Assembly: GCA_029246605.1 (NCBI GenBank)
Contig: JAQWMV010000108.1
Coordinates: 1-54,362, forward strand
Source of the DNA: Pseudomonadales bacterium
Lineage (GTDB): Bacteria; Pseudomonadota; Gammaproteobacteria; Pseudomonadales; Azotimanducaceae
DNA length: 54,362 nt
Reading direction: 5' to 3'
Shown: one piece after another, positions 20,595 through 31,281 of the stretch
Position numbering within the stretch: position 1 is the stretch's first letter
How the letters are laid out: the number at the start of each line of letters is the position of its first letter
The notes under the pieces: generated by a model
Told to the model about the DNA's origin: nothing
The model's input: only the letters and a program-made list of their open reading frames with translations
Database searches by the model: none
Position numbers and translations under genes: made by a program

Positions 20595-21506
20595 TTAGTA
20601 AGGTCTTTTTTGGCCTTCCGGTCTTGTTTTGAATCTACGATGCAGCCACCAGTATTGTTCAGGGTGTTTTTTTATTGCGGACTCCACAGCCTGGTTAATG
20701 CGCACGGCATCTGCTTTGTAGTCCTCCGTTGGAAAATTTTCGAGAGGTTCGCTCAAAAACAATTCATAGCCCGTTTCGGTTCTGAAATGAGTAAAGATGA
20801 TGACTGGTGAGTCGTTTACCTGCGCTAACCGGGAAGTGGTGGTAATGGTTGCCGCCGGTTGTCCAAAAAAGGGCACAAAAACTGAATGTTGGCGCCCGTA
20901 GTCCTGATCCGCACCGTACCAGATCGTACGTCCCTCTTTGAGGCTGGTGACAACGCCACGCATATCATCTCTTTCGATAGCACGTGGATAACTTCGTTTT
21001 CTACCATGGGTCATGATCGCTTCGAGCAATAGATTTTTGTTACGTCGATACATCACATCAAATTCGACATAACTTGCGAGTACGGCGCCACAGAAATCGA
21101 GAGTCGCCAGGTGCATGCCGAGCAAAATAACACCGTTTCCCTTTGCTATCGCCGATTGTAAGTGTTCAAGACCGTTGATCTGTGCTAGATCACGAAATTG
21201 ACTTGGATCTCGAAGCCAGACTGTCGCAGTTTCAATAATGCTGATGCCACTCGAGCGAAAAATGTCTTTGGTGAGTGCGGTTCGTTCCGCTTCGGTAAAT
21301 TGTGGAAAACACAGTAATAGGTTCACATCAATGATGTGTCGTCGGTATCTGGCCACGGCGTAGCCAAGTTTGCCAAGCAAAACGCCAAAGCACATACGCC
21401 AGGAATGAGGTACATGAACGACAATATAAATTAGCAATAAGCCAAGCCAGGTTAACCAATACCTGGGATGGAAAAAGCGTCGCTGCAGTAAGGTTGACTT
21501 GTGCAA
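20595..21506 (-). CDS. LpxL/HtrB-family lipid A acyltransferase
   Basis: 303 aa; HX4D motif in GVILLGMHLATLDF; GADQDYGRQHSVFVPFFG. Confidence 0.9.
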   Translation of the reverse strand: MHKSTLLQRRFFHPRYWLTWLGLLLIYIVVHVPHSWRMCFGVLLGKLGYAVARYRRHIIDVNLLLCFPQFTEAERTALTKDIFRSSGISIIETATVWLRDPSQFRDLAQINGLEHLQSAIAKGNGVILLGMHLATLDFCGAVLASYVEFDVMYRRNKNLLLEAIMTHGRKRSYPRAIERDDMRGVVTSLKEGRTIWYGADQDYGRQHSVFVPFFGQPAATITTTSRLAQVNDSPVIIFTHFRTETGYELFLSEPLENFPTEDYKADAVRINQAVESAIKKHPEQYWWLHRRFKTRPEGQKRPY

Positions 21507-21588
21507 GGGATATATCTTAGCGTGGTCTGGCTAATGTAGTCACTGTGGTATTATTCTTCATCACCATTTCAGTTGAAAGTATAGAGCG

Positions 21589-23007
21589 ATGAAATTACCA
21601 CGATTCGACAAAGCGAGCGTTTTGGTCATTGGAGACGTGATGCTGGACAGATATTGGCATGGCGCAACCGAGCGCGTATCGGCCGAAGCGCCTGTACCGA
21701 TTGTTGATGTCGATGAAAGGCAAGAGCGTCCTGGTGCCGCTGCAAATGTTGCCCTAAATGTGATGTCATTGGGTGCGCGAGCCTCGCTGATTGGCATGAT
21801 TGGCGATGATGAGGCGGGGGCTACACTACTCGGCAAGCTGGAAGGCGCGGGGATCAACTGTCAGCTTGTGACAAAGCAGGACTATCAGACTACAACCAAA
21901 TTGCGCATAGTCAGCATGAATCAGCAGCTCTTACGGGTCGATTTTGAGTCACATGAAACTATGGACGATAAATCGATGACAGCGGCTTTGGATAATGCAC
22001 TCGTTGAAGCCGACAATGTGCTTTTTTCAGATTATGACAAAGGTGTGCTGGACAACCCGCAATTGATTATCAGCAAGGCGCGAGAGCTCGCTAAACCAGT
22101 GATGGTTGATCCGAAATTCAAAGACTTCGCCCTATACAGAGGCGCTACGATCTTGAAACCAAATCGTCTTGAACTGCAGCATGCTGTTGGGCAATGGACC
22201 TCAGAGTCCGATATGTTGCAGCGCTGCCAACACCTGATGCGCGATTTAGAAATAGAAGCGTTACTAGTAACCAGATCAGCTGAGGGGATGACACTGATCA
22301 AGAATACCGGTGCTATTGTTCATTACCCGGCGCGCATGCGTGAAATATATGATGCAACCGGTGCGGGAGATACGGTTATAGCCACCTTATGTAGTGCTCT
22401 CGGTGCGGGTGAGACGTTAAACGACGCGGTTGGTCTTGCTAATATTGCCGCTGGACTAGTGGTCAGTCACTTTGGTAACACAAGTGTCAGCGGTCCAGAG
22501 TTGCGCGACGAAATCGTAAAGGAAGCAGGTTTTGACACCGGTATCATGTCTCAGGAACAACTCCTTAACGCTGTTACCGAAGCGAAAAAACGGGGTGAGA
22601 AGGTTGTGCTGACCAATGGATGCTTTGATCTATTGCATGCTGGCCATGTGGATTATCTTCAGGAAGCGAAGAGCGAAGGTGATCGGCTTGTTGTTGCGTT
22701 AAATTCCGATGAATCCATTCGACGTCTCAAGGGAGTTGGTCGACCTGTGACTACGCTTGATCATCGCTTGGCGATTCTGGCTGGTTTAAAGGCCGTAGAC
22801 TGGGCCGTAGCCTTTGAGGAAGATACGCCGGAGAATCTGATATCAGCGCTGCAACCCGATGTCCTAGTGAAAGGCGGAGATTACCAAAACGTCGATCAGG
22901 TCGTAGGCGCTGATGTAGTTAAGTCCTATGGCGGTAGCGTTAAGGTACTTTCTCTGGTTGAGGATTGTTCCACCAGCGCGATCGTGCAAAAGATCAGAGA
23001 TATGTAG
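21589..23007 (+). CDS. hldE: Bifunctional D-beta-D-heptose 7-phosphate kinase / 1-phosphate adenylyltransferase
   Basis: 472 aa; PfkB kinase domain plus nucleotidyltransferase domain TNGCFDLLHAGHVDYLQEAK. Confidence 0.97.
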   Translation: MKLPRFDKASVLVIGDVMLDRYWHGATERVSAEAPVPIVDVDERQERPGAAANVALNVMSLGARASLIGMIGDDEAGATLLGKLEGAGINCQLVTKQDYQTTTKLRIVSMNQQLLRVDFESHETMDDKSMTAALDNALVEADNVLFSDYDKGVLDNPQLIISKARELAKPVMVDPKFKDFALYRGATILKPNRLELQHAVGQWTSESDMLQRCQHLMRDLEIEALLVTRSAEGMTLIKNTGAIVHYPARMREIYDATGAGDTVIATLCSALGAGETLNDAVGLANIAAGLVVSHFGNTSVSGPELRDEIVKEAGFDTGIMSQEQLLNAVTEAKKRGEKVVLTNGCFDLLHAGHVDYLQEAKSEGDRLVVALNSDESIRRLKGVGRPVTTLDHRLAILAGLKAVDWAVAFEEDTPENLISALQPDVLVKGGDYQNVDQVVGADVVKSYGGSVKVLSLVEDCSTSAIVQKIRDM

Positions 23008-23013
23008 CTGTCG

Positions 23014-23769
23014 TTAGACAGCGTCGATGGCACTTGCGACGTTTTCTACTAGATGCTTTTCGTTGATGGTGCCGACGACTACGGTTGAAACCTGTGAATA
23101 CGATAGGACAGACCTGATACCTTCAGAAAAATTCTTGCTGTGACCACTCTGTAACGCTTTTTTTATCATCAATGGCCCGTGGGTTACTGCCTTATCCAGC
23201 TCATTGAGCTCATCGGCCTCGACCATCGCTACGTCCATAGCCGCTAGCGCAAACAGACTTCCGCTTAGGCTTTTGGTGGATGCTCCTACGTATCGGATAT
23301 AGCCCTGGGTCTGCAATTTCAATATTTCAGCGATGGCGTCGGTTTTTTTAAGGTCATTGAGGTCATCATCGCTGCAATGTATCAGTACGATGTCCAGGTA
23401 ATCTGTTCGCAATTGTTCGAGGCTGTTGTGGATGCTACTGGTAACGTGGGAGGCAGAAAAGTCATAGCTGGAATCACCCTCATAAATTTCGCCCACCTTG
23501 GTAGAGATGAGCCAGTCTTGTCTTCGGCCCTTCAGTAGTTCACCGATTCTAAGCTCACTGCTGCCATATGCAGGCGCGGTATCGATGAGATTAATCCCCA
23601 GATCCTGTGCGACTGATAGTAGCTTATTGGTCTGTTCTCTACTGGGTAGATCAAATGGTTTTGGGTACTTTACGTTGCTGTTGCGACCAAGCTTTACAGT
23701 GCCCAAGCTGATTGGAGCGACCCTGAGATCACCGATATTTCGATAATGACTGTCGTTGAATGAAATCAA
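23014..23769 (-). CDS. Aldo/keto reductase family protein
   Basis: 251 aa; ISLGTVKLGRN, LIDTAPAYGSSELRIGELLKGRR. Confidence 0.88.
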   Translation of the reverse strand: MISFNDSHYRNIGDLRVAPISLGTVKLGRNSNVKYPKPFDLPSREQTNKLLSVAQDLGINLIDTAPAYGSSELRIGELLKGRRQDWLISTKVGEIYEGDSSYDFSASHVTSSIHNSLEQLRTDYLDIVLIHCSDDDLNDLKKTDAIAEILKLQTQGYIRYVGASTKSLSGSLFALAAMDVAMVEADELNELDKAVTHGPLMIKKALQSGHSKNFSEGIRSVLSYSQVSTVVVGTINEKHLVENVASAIDAV

Positions 23770-24914
23770 AATGACTGGTCCCAGGGAGCTTCGCCAACCG
23801 TGGCCTTCAGGTACCCATCAGATGGTGCAGGCCACTTTGATGGCTCAATAATGTGTTTCAAAACTTCTCGTGCAAGTAGGGGCACTAGTGTCAGTTTTAT
23901 GGGCCAGCAAACCAGTACGTTGCCAGCTTTCTCGCAGAATGGACGGTCCGGTCGCAAAGTTCCTGGTGTTTTTGGCTCGGCACGATCGATCCGCCAACTC
24001 TTAAACTCATAGTCGAAAATATCGAGAAATGGTAGAAATCGTTCAAGTTCGTTCTTCGCGAACTCGATTTGTGCAGCACCAGAGCGATGGATGCCTGTCT
24101 CTGCGAGATCTCCTCCCAGATACCAGACAGTCTGCAAGTCTTTGGTCTTGTGAGTAGAAATTGTCATACGCGGTTTGTCGCCGGATCCGATTGCGACAGC
24201 GTGCCCAAAGAGTGTTGGCAATGGTCCTCTTACCAAGACCTGATGCAAGGGCCTCCGTTGCATGGCGACCGCGATATCCGATTGTCGCAATAGATCTTCG
24301 TTGCCAGCGCCCGCCGCGAAGATGTAGCGTTCCGCTTCTACCGCCGTGCCGTCGGGTAATGTTAAGCGGACAATACCAGATCCACCATTGCATACCGGCG
24401 TTGGCGCCGCCTGAATAATTGAGTTTCCAGCGGACTCAGCTAGCGCAGTCACAACGGTTGCTGTGTCGATAACCATATCCGGAATTTCGTAGACAGAACC
24501 TTTGAATTCGGGGTGGTCAAACGGCTCGGGAAGATGTTTCAGCGCTTTCGCACCGCCGCGGATAGCTTTACTGCCGAGAAATGCGGCAAGTTTACCGCCA
24601 AGGGCGGCATCTGAGAAGAGGTGATAGCTTTGGGCCAGACATTTGGCGTTATGAAGATCTACGGGTCCCTCACCGGCAAAGCATTGCTGCCATATATCAG
24701 GCATGCCAGCGATTGTCTCCGAAGCGTTTGAGGTCACACCCGCCAGGTTGTATTTAAGGCCACCATGAATCATGCCCTGTGACGATAAGGTTTGCCCCTG
24801 GCCCAACCCGGCTTTTTCAAACAATAGAGTGCTATATCCCGCTGCCTGGAGCTGATTAAGAAGCCAAAGACCGGTGATGCCACCGCCAATTATGGCAATA
24901 TCAGTTTTAATCAT
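23766..24914 (-). CDS. FAD-dependent oxidoreductase
   Basis: MIKTDIAIIGGGITGLWLLNQL dinucleotide fold; start trimmed to this Met from the ORF-track start at 24965. Confidence 0.88.
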   Translation of the reverse strand: MIKTDIAIIGGGITGLWLLNQLQAAGYSTLLFEKAGLGQGQTLSSQGMIHGGLKYNLAGVTSNASETIAGMPDIWQQCFAGEGPVDLHNAKCLAQSYHLFSDAALGGKLAAFLGSKAIRGGAKALKHLPEPFDHPEFKGSVYEIPDMVIDTATVVTALAESAGNSIIQAAPTPVCNGGSGIVRLTLPDGTAVEAERYIFAAGAGNEDLLRQSDIAVAMQRRPLHQVLVRGPLPTLFGHAVAIGSGDKPRMTISTHKTKDLQTVWYLGGDLAETGIHRSGAAQIEFAKNELERFLPFLDIFDYEFKSWRIDRAEPKTPGTLRPDRPFCEKAGNVLVCWPIKLTLVPLLAREVLKHIIEPSKWPAPSDGYLKATVGEAPWDQSF

Positions 24915-24964
24915 TAAACGTAATTGTGCAAAAACAGCTAGTATATCAGGCTGACTAACAAGCA

Positions 24965-26230
24965 ATGGGTAATGGTTTGTTGCGGGTCTTATACAGTTTG
25001 CTGTTTTATAGCCTTTTGCCAGCTATTTGGCTGCGGCTTTTATGGCGCTCGATAAAGGAACCCCTCTACCGGCAGGATTTTTGCCACCGGTTGGGGTTCG
25101 TGCCAGTTAAGCATCGTCATCAACCGGTAGTTTGGATCCACGCTGTTTCTGCGGGTGAGACTATCTCGTCAGCGCCGCTGGTCGAGCACTTACTCGCCCA
25201 TAGAGTATCCATCGTGATGACGAATATGACTGCTACCGGTAGAGACCGTGTCGACGCACTCATGAATGACCAGGTTGATAACTACTATGCACCCTACGAT
25301 GTGCCTGGGTCAGTGAAGCGGTTTATCGATCGAGTACGACCAAAAGTGCTTGTGATCATCGATACCGAACTCTGGCCAAATATGATTCATTATTGCTATC
25401 AACAGGGTGTCAAAGTAGTACTGGTCAATGCACGCTTGTCAGAAAAGTCCTTCCAGGGTTATCAAAAAATCTCTGGTCTTGCTGGACCGATGATGGCGGA
25501 TATCGACTTCATTGCGAGCCAAACGCAGGCGCAGGGAGACAGGTTTATTGCGCTTGGCCTTGATCAGAAAAAACTACACGTCTTTGGCAGTATCAAATTT
25601 GATATCGCCCCACCGGATGATCTCGAGGCCAAAGCAGCTCTGCTGAGAGCGGAACTTGGGAGTAGACCGACTTTTATTGCAGCTAGCACGCACATGGGGG
25701 AAGAGCCTCTGGTGCTGGATGTATTTACTGAATTGCGTCGCGAGTTTCCCGATCTGCTGTTGATCATCGCGCCAAGGCATACCCATCGGACGCCAGAAAT
25801 TTGCACGATGGTTACGGATGCGGACCTGTCGTTTAGTCTGAGGAGCGGTGATGAACTAGGTAATGTCGACGTGTTTTTACTGGATACCATGGGTGAGCTT
25901 AGCTACTTTTATGCAGCATCTGATGTTGCTTTTGTTGGCGGAAGTTTTGCTGCGATTGGAGGGCATAATTTCCTGGAAGCAGTTATTGCGAGGGTACCCG
26001 TTGTGATGGGACCTCACCTGTCGAGCATAGAGGACATCGTTGCTCAGTTTGTTAACCAAAAAGCGTTGTGCCTGGTCGATAGTAAAGAACAATTTACCAG
26101 CACTGTGCACCAGCTCCTACTTAAGGTCGAGGATTGTGACGCGATGGTTCAACGTGCCTGTGATGTACATAAGCACAATGCTGGTGCACTTGAGTCGACA
26201 CTGGACCTTGTATTAGCCCAGTTGGATTGA
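24965..26230 (+). CDS. waaA: 3-deoxy-D-manno-octulosonic acid transferase
   Basis: 421 aa; VWIHAVSAGETISSAPL, VLVIIDTELWPNMI, FVGGSFAAIGGHNFLEA. Confidence 0.95.
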   Translation: MGNGLLRVLYSLLFYSLLPAIWLRLLWRSIKEPLYRQDFCHRLGFVPVKHRHQPVVWIHAVSAGETISSAPLVEHLLAHRVSIVMTNMTATGRDRVDALMNDQVDNYYAPYDVPGSVKRFIDRVRPKVLVIIDTELWPNMIHYCYQQGVKVVLVNARLSEKSFQGYQKISGLAGPMMADIDFIASQTQAQGDRFIALGLDQKKLHVFGSIKFDIAPPDDLEAKAALLRAELGSRPTFIAASTHMGEEPLVLDVFTELRREFPDLLLIIAPRHTHRTPEICTMVTDADLSFSLRSGDELGNVDVFLLDTMGELSYFYAASDVAFVGGSFAAIGGHNFLEAVIARVPVVMGPHLSSIEDIVAQFVNQKALCLVDSKEQFTSTVHQLLLKVEDCDAMVQRACDVHKHNAGALESTLDLVLAQLD

Positions 26231-26376
26231 ATACGAATGGAATGCACACTGGATTGTCCTGTCGATGCGAAAAACTGGAATGCTAATTGCAGGTTACTAT
26301 CGGGTAATTTCAGACGATATTGGTTGCTTATTGCCAGGGGATTTGGGTTAATTTACTTTTACAAAGTAGTGACGCT

Positions 26377-26823
26377 ATGACAAAGCGCAGGTACGTTCCT
26401 GATCTTATTTCCGATATGGCGGAGTGCGATGCCAATTACTTTCGGCTGAGTCGCTTATTCCCAAATATGTATGAGGACGAGTGCGTCGAGTTTGGCGTTC
26501 AAGGTACTACCGAGGACGGTGCGATTGTCACCCTTCGCATTACCGAAAGGTGTCCGTATACGACAATGTTGTCTTTGCAGGTTGATAGCGAGGCCGATAA
26601 ATCCTGGATCAAATGGCCCAGTCTTGAAGTCAGGGTATATCACGATCTTAATACCGCAGAGGTTATTAGTTTTGAGCGTCATCGAAACTTTAAGTATCGC
26701 TATGCCATGCCTAACCCGGATATGTACCAACCGGACGAGAAGTCGCAGATCAATCGTTTCTTTGGCGAAATGTTGACGTTCTGTTTGGTCTACGGTCACG
26801 CCCTGGATCAATCTTTTTCATAG
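26377..26823 (+). CDS. DUF1249 family protein (YqiB-like)
   Basis: MTKRRYVPDLISDMAECDANYFRLSRLFP; start trimmed to ATG 26377. Confidence 0.88.
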   Translation: MTKRRYVPDLISDMAECDANYFRLSRLFPNMYEDECVEFGVQGTTEDGAIVTLRITERCPYTTMLSLQVDSEADKSWIKWPSLEVRVYHDLNTAEVISFERHRNFKYRYAMPNPDMYQPDEKSQINRFFGEMLTFCLVYGHALDQSFS

Positions 26824-27033
26824 ACCCGGTCTAGGGAATTAGGCTTCGGCGCGCTATAATTTTTTTCCCATCTATCAGGTTCCTGGAATACGCCTTTATG
26901 GCCGTCCGGCATGATTCACGGTCGTGGCATTCCGCATTTCAGCAACCTATTAGCGATCAACATTTTCTGTTTGGTCTGTATTTTTTGTAAAAATACGCAC
27001 TTTCTTTAGTGCGACAATTTATTCGAGAGGTTT

Positions 27034-28935
27034 ATGGCAAGCTCATATCAAGCGGATTCTATCGAGGTTTTAGAAGGCCTTGATCCGGTTAGAAAACGTC
27101 CTGGAATGTATACCGATACCAGTCGACCCAACCATCTAGCACAGGAGGTTATTGATAATGCGGTAGACGAGGCACTTGAGGGTTACGCAACTGAAATTCG
27201 AGTCACCCTACGTAAAGATGGTTCCATGTCGGTTAATGACGATGGACGCGGAATGCCGGTAGATATCCATAAGAAAGAAAAACTATCTGGCGTCGAACTG
27301 ATCCTGACCCGCTTGCACTCGGGTGCGAAATTCAATAGCGACAATTACAAGTTTTCCGGGGGCTTGCACGGTGTTGGTGTGTCAGTCGTGAATGCGCTAT
27401 CAGAAACATTGGAAGTTTTTGTCAGAAGGGATGGCAAGCTTCATCACATGGCTTTTAAAGGGGGCAATAAAGCCTCTAAGCTCGCTGTGAAAGACAAGAT
27501 TGGTAAGCGAAACACCGGAACGCTGATCAACTTTAAGCCTGATCCCAAGTATTTCGATTCCCCCAAGTTTTCGGTTCCCAGACTCACGCATCAGCTACGT
27601 GCCAAGGCCGTTCTGTGTCCGGGTTTAAAGGTAACGTTCACAGACGAGACTGCGGCGAGTAAGGAAGATAAAGATTATGTTTGGTGCTACGAAGATGGAT
27701 TGAAAGACTATTTGCTGACTGAGCTTTTTGGTTTTGAACTTCTCCCTAAAGAACCATTTATCGGCTCCATATCAGGCAACGATGAAGAGGTTGACTGGGC
27801 GGTGCAGTGGTTACCAGAAGGTGGAGAACTGATAACCGAAAGCTATGTCAATCTCGTACCGACGACGCAGGGCGGTACCCATGTAAATGGTTTGCGAAGC
27901 GGGCTTTTGGAGGCGCTAAGGGAGTTTTGTGAATTTCGAAATCTGATGCCGCGGGGTGTGAAAATCTCTGCAGAGGACGTATGGGACAAGTGCAGTTATG
28001 TGCTCTCTACGAAGATGCTGGATCCACAGTTTTCAGGACAGACCAAGGAACGCCTGAATTCCCGGCAGGCTGCGACGTTCATATCCGGCGTAGTCAAAGA
28101 CAGTTTTAGTCTATGGCTAAGTCAACATGTCGCGGAGGCGGAAGCCATAGCGGAACTGGCAATTAACAATGCGCAGGACAGGCTTCGTGCCGGTAAGAAA
28201 GTCGTACGGAAGAAAGTGACTTCGGGTCCTGCGCTGCCGGGTAAGCTTGCAGATTGTACCTGCCAGGATGCGATGGCGGGAGAACTCTTCCTGGTGGAAG
28301 GGGATTCCGCTGGGGGATCCGCGAAACAGGCAAGAGATCGTGAAACGCAGGCGATTCTGCCTCTCAGAGGTAAGATACTGAGTACCTGGGAAGTCGATTC
28401 AGCAGAGATCCTGGCATCCCAAGAAGTTCACGATATTTCCATTGCTTTGGGAATAGATCCTGCGTCAACCGATCTTTCAGCATTGCGCTACGGCAAGGTG
28501 TGTATTCTCGCGGATGCAGATTCTGATGGTTTGCATATAGCGAGTTTGTTGATTGCTCTGTTTGTTCGGCACTTTCCAGCGTTGGTGGACAAAGGTCATG
28601 TGTTTGTTGCCATGCCACCTCTGTATCGAATTGATGTAGGTAAAGAGGTTTACTATGCCTTGGATGAGTCAGATCGTCAGGGTGTTCTTGATCGCATAGC
28701 AGCAGAGAAAAAACCTGGAAAGATCACTGTGCAGCGCTTCAAAGGCCTGGGTGAAATGAACCCCTCACAACTCAGAGAAACCACGATGGTAGAGGAAACT
28801 CGGCGACTTGTGTGTCTACGGCCCAGTAAGACCGAGACGACCCATGAATTGCTTGATATGTTGTTCGCCAAAAAACGTGCGGGTGATCGTAAGACGTGGC
28901 TCGAGAAAACAGGAGACAAAGCCGAGCTTATTTAG
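27034..28935 (+). CDS. parE: DNA topoisomerase IV subunit B
   Basis: 633 aa; LDPVRKRPGMYTDTSRPNHL, EGDSAGGSAKQARDRE, ADADSDGLHI. Confidence 0.98.
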   Translation: MASSYQADSIEVLEGLDPVRKRPGMYTDTSRPNHLAQEVIDNAVDEALEGYATEIRVTLRKDGSMSVNDDGRGMPVDIHKKEKLSGVELILTRLHSGAKFNSDNYKFSGGLHGVGVSVVNALSETLEVFVRRDGKLHHMAFKGGNKASKLAVKDKIGKRNTGTLINFKPDPKYFDSPKFSVPRLTHQLRAKAVLCPGLKVTFTDETAASKEDKDYVWCYEDGLKDYLLTELFGFELLPKEPFIGSISGNDEEVDWAVQWLPEGGELITESYVNLVPTTQGGTHVNGLRSGLLEALREFCEFRNLMPRGVKISAEDVWDKCSYVLSTKMLDPQFSGQTKERLNSRQAATFISGVVKDSFSLWLSQHVAEAEAIAELAINNAQDRLRAGKKVVRKKVTSGPALPGKLADCTCQDAMAGELFLVEGDSAGGSAKQARDRETQAILPLRGKILSTWEVDSAEILASQEVHDISIALGIDPASTDLSALRYGKVCILADADSDGLHIASLLIALFVRHFPALVDKGHVFVAMPPLYRIDVGKEVYYALDESDRQGVLDRIAAEKKPGKITVQRFKGLGEMNPSQLRETTMVEETRRLVCLRPSKTETTHELLDMLFAKKRAGDRKTWLEKTGDKAELI

Positions 28936-28973
28936 ACAACTAATCCCATACGGGAAGCCAGAAGGTATCAGTA

Positions 28974-31229
28974 ATGAGTGAAAGTGTTAACGCAGGAATC
29001 TTCGAGACGATCAGCCTTGAGGAGTACACCGAAGAGGCGATGCGCAACTATGCGATGTACGTTATTAATGACCGGGCCCTACCGCATATAGGTGATGGCC
29101 TAAAACCAGTACAGCGTCGCATCATTTATGCCATGTCGGAACTCCGGCTATCCGCAGATGCAAAATATACAAAGTCTGCACGAACCGTGGGTGATGTTAT
29201 CGGCAAGTTTCACCCCCATGGTGATTCTGCCTGTTATGAAGCCATGGTTATCATGGCGCAGCCGTTTACTTATCGATACCCGTTGGTTGATGGCCAGGGT
29301 AACTGGGGCTCTCCGGACGACCCCAAGTCCTTTGCTGCGCAGCGCTATACGGAGTCAAAACTAACAAAATATGCTGATGTTCTACTGGCAGAACTCGGTC
29401 AGGGAACCGTCGATTGGCAGCCAAACTTTGACGGGACGATGAGTGAGCCGCGACATTTACCAGCACGGCTGCCAAATATTCTTCTAAATGGAGGCACCGG
29501 TATTGCAGTTGGCATGGCGACAGATATTCTGCCGCATAATTTGCGGGAAGTTGCCGCTGCGTGTATTCGGTTGCTTGATAAACCCAAGTCGACACTCAGT
29601 GATATTAGTGAGCACATCAAAGGACCTGATTTCCCTACCGGTGCGGAAATCATTTCGAGTCCCGAAGAGTTACAGCAGATTTATGAGACTGGTCGTGGGT
29701 CAGTTCGAGCGCGAGCAATCTATCAGGTTGAATCGGGTGAGATCGTCGTAACGGCCCTACCTCACCAGGTCTCTGGAACGAAAATTCTTGAGCAGATTGC
29801 AGCGCAAATGCAGGCTAAAAAGTTACCGATGGTCGTTGACCTACGGGACGAATCAGATCATGAAAATCCTACCAGAATGGTCATTGTTCCAAGATCGAAC
29901 CGAATCAACACCGAGGAACTCATGGCGCATTTATTTGCGACCACTGATCTTGAACGAACCTATCGATGTAACTTCAATGTTATTGGTATCGACGGTCGTC
30001 CCAGCGTACAACCGCTGCTTGGCCTGCTCAAGGAATGGCTGACATTTCGTTCCGATACCGTATTACGTAGGTTGAAGTATCGTCTTGAGAAGATTCTTGC
30101 CCGCATACACATCCTCGATGGTCTGCTGATTGCTTATCTGAATCTCGATGAGGTTATTCGAATCATTCGGGAAGAAGATAAACCGAGAGCTGCTCTAATG
30201 AAAAAATTCAAGCTATCTGAAATCCAGGCAGATGCAATTCTCGACATACGTTTACGTCAATTGGCTCGACTTGAAGAAGAGAAGATCCGAGGTGAAAAAG
30301 ATGAGCTTAACGCAGAGCGAGTAGATCTGGAAAAAACCATCAATTCGAAGGCACGACTGAAAACGTTAATTAAAAAGGAAATCCAGGCTGACGCAGAAGT
30401 CTATGGTGATGATAGGCGCTCGATCATTGTGCAGCGTGCTGAGGCCTCTGCATTTAACGAGAAGGATCTCATTGGTGCAGATCCTATGCTAATTGTGCTG
30501 TCTACCAAGGGTTGGGTCCGTGCTGCAAAAGGTTATGATGCGAATCCACGAGAGCTCAATTACCGCAGTGGCGACGAGTATCTTGCTTCAGCTGAAGGTA
30601 GGTCCAATCAAGATGCGGTGTTCCTGGATTCTCATGGCCGGGCCTACACACTGGCAGCGCACACGTTACCCTCTGCACGTTCACAGGGTGAGCCGCTAAC
30701 GGGTCGAGTCAAACCGCCAGAAGGTGCGTATTTTACAGGCGTCGTCGCTGGGGACGTCGAACAACAGTTTGTCGTTGCCAGTGATGCGGGATATGGGTTT
30801 GTGACCAGCCTTAAAGATATGGTGACTAAGAATAAAGCCGGTAAGGCATTAGTGTCGGTACCTAAGGGTGGCATTGCAATGCAGCCTATCTCTATTCTTG
30901 ACCTTGATCATGAATTCCTGGCAGCGTTTACCAATGAAGGCAGATTGCTGATTTTTCCTGTTCGCGATCTTCCCGTGATGGCACGGGGCAAGGGTATAAA
31001 AATCATCAACATACCGACAAGACGGCTAATCGAACGGGTTGAGATGATGTCTCATGTAGTCGTATTTTCAGAGGTAGATACCCTGCAGATAAGTTCTGGT
31101 AAGCGCAGCCTGAGTTTGAAAATTGATGAGTTGGAACATTATCGTGGCGAGAGAGCGCGGCGCGGCCTGAAACTTCCCAGGGGCTTTCAAAGAGTCGATA
31201 AAGTTGAACGAATTCGGGGTGACGAATAG
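28974..31229 (+). CDS. parC: DNA topoisomerase IV subunit A
   Basis: 751 aa; [49 protein letters not shown]. Confidence 0.98.
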   Translation: MSESVNAGIFETISLEEYTEEAMRNYAMYVINDRALPHIGDGLKPVQRRIIYAMSELRLSADAKYTKSARTVGDVIGKFHPHGDSACYEAMVIMAQPFTYRYPLVDGQGNWGSPDDPKSFAAQRYTESKLTKYADVLLAELGQGTVDWQPNFDGTMSEPRHLPARLPNILLNGGTGIAVGMATDILPHNLREVAAACIRLLDKPKSTLSDISEHIKGPDFPTGAEIISSPEELQQIYETGRGSVRARAIYQVESGEIVVTALPHQVSGTKILEQIAAQMQAKKLPMVVDLRDESDHENPTRMVIVPRSNRINTEELMAHLFATTDLERTYRCNFNVIGIDGRPSVQPLLGLLKEWLTFRSDTVLRRLKYRLEKILARIHILDGLLIAYLNLDEVIRIIREEDKPRAALMKKFKLSEIQADAILDIRLRQLARLEEEKIRGEKDELNAERVDLEKTINSKARLKTLIKKEIQADAEVYGDDRRSIIVQRAEASAFNEKDLIGADPMLIVLSTKGWVRAAKGYDANPRELNYRSGDEYLASAEGRSNQDAVFLDSHGRAYTLAAHTLPSARSQGEPLTGRVKPPEGAYFTGVVAGDVEQQFVVASDAGYGFVTSLKDMVTKNKAGKALVSVPKGGIAMQPISILDLDHEFLAAFTNEGRLLIFPVRDLPVMARGKGIKIINIPTRRLIERVEMMSHVVVFSEVDTLQISSGKRSLSLKIDELEHYRGERARRGLKLPRGFQRVDKVERIRGDE

Positions 31230-31281
31230 AAACGTCTACCCTCTGGCCTGAAGTTAATTCAACATTCCGGGCAGCAACAAG

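Noticed and set aside
26236-26379. Short frame MECTLDCPVDAKNWNANCRLLSGNFRRYWLLIARGFGLIYFYKVVTL between waaA and the DUF1249 gene, considered as a nudF relic
   Set aside because: No convincing NudF motif; insufficient to call.
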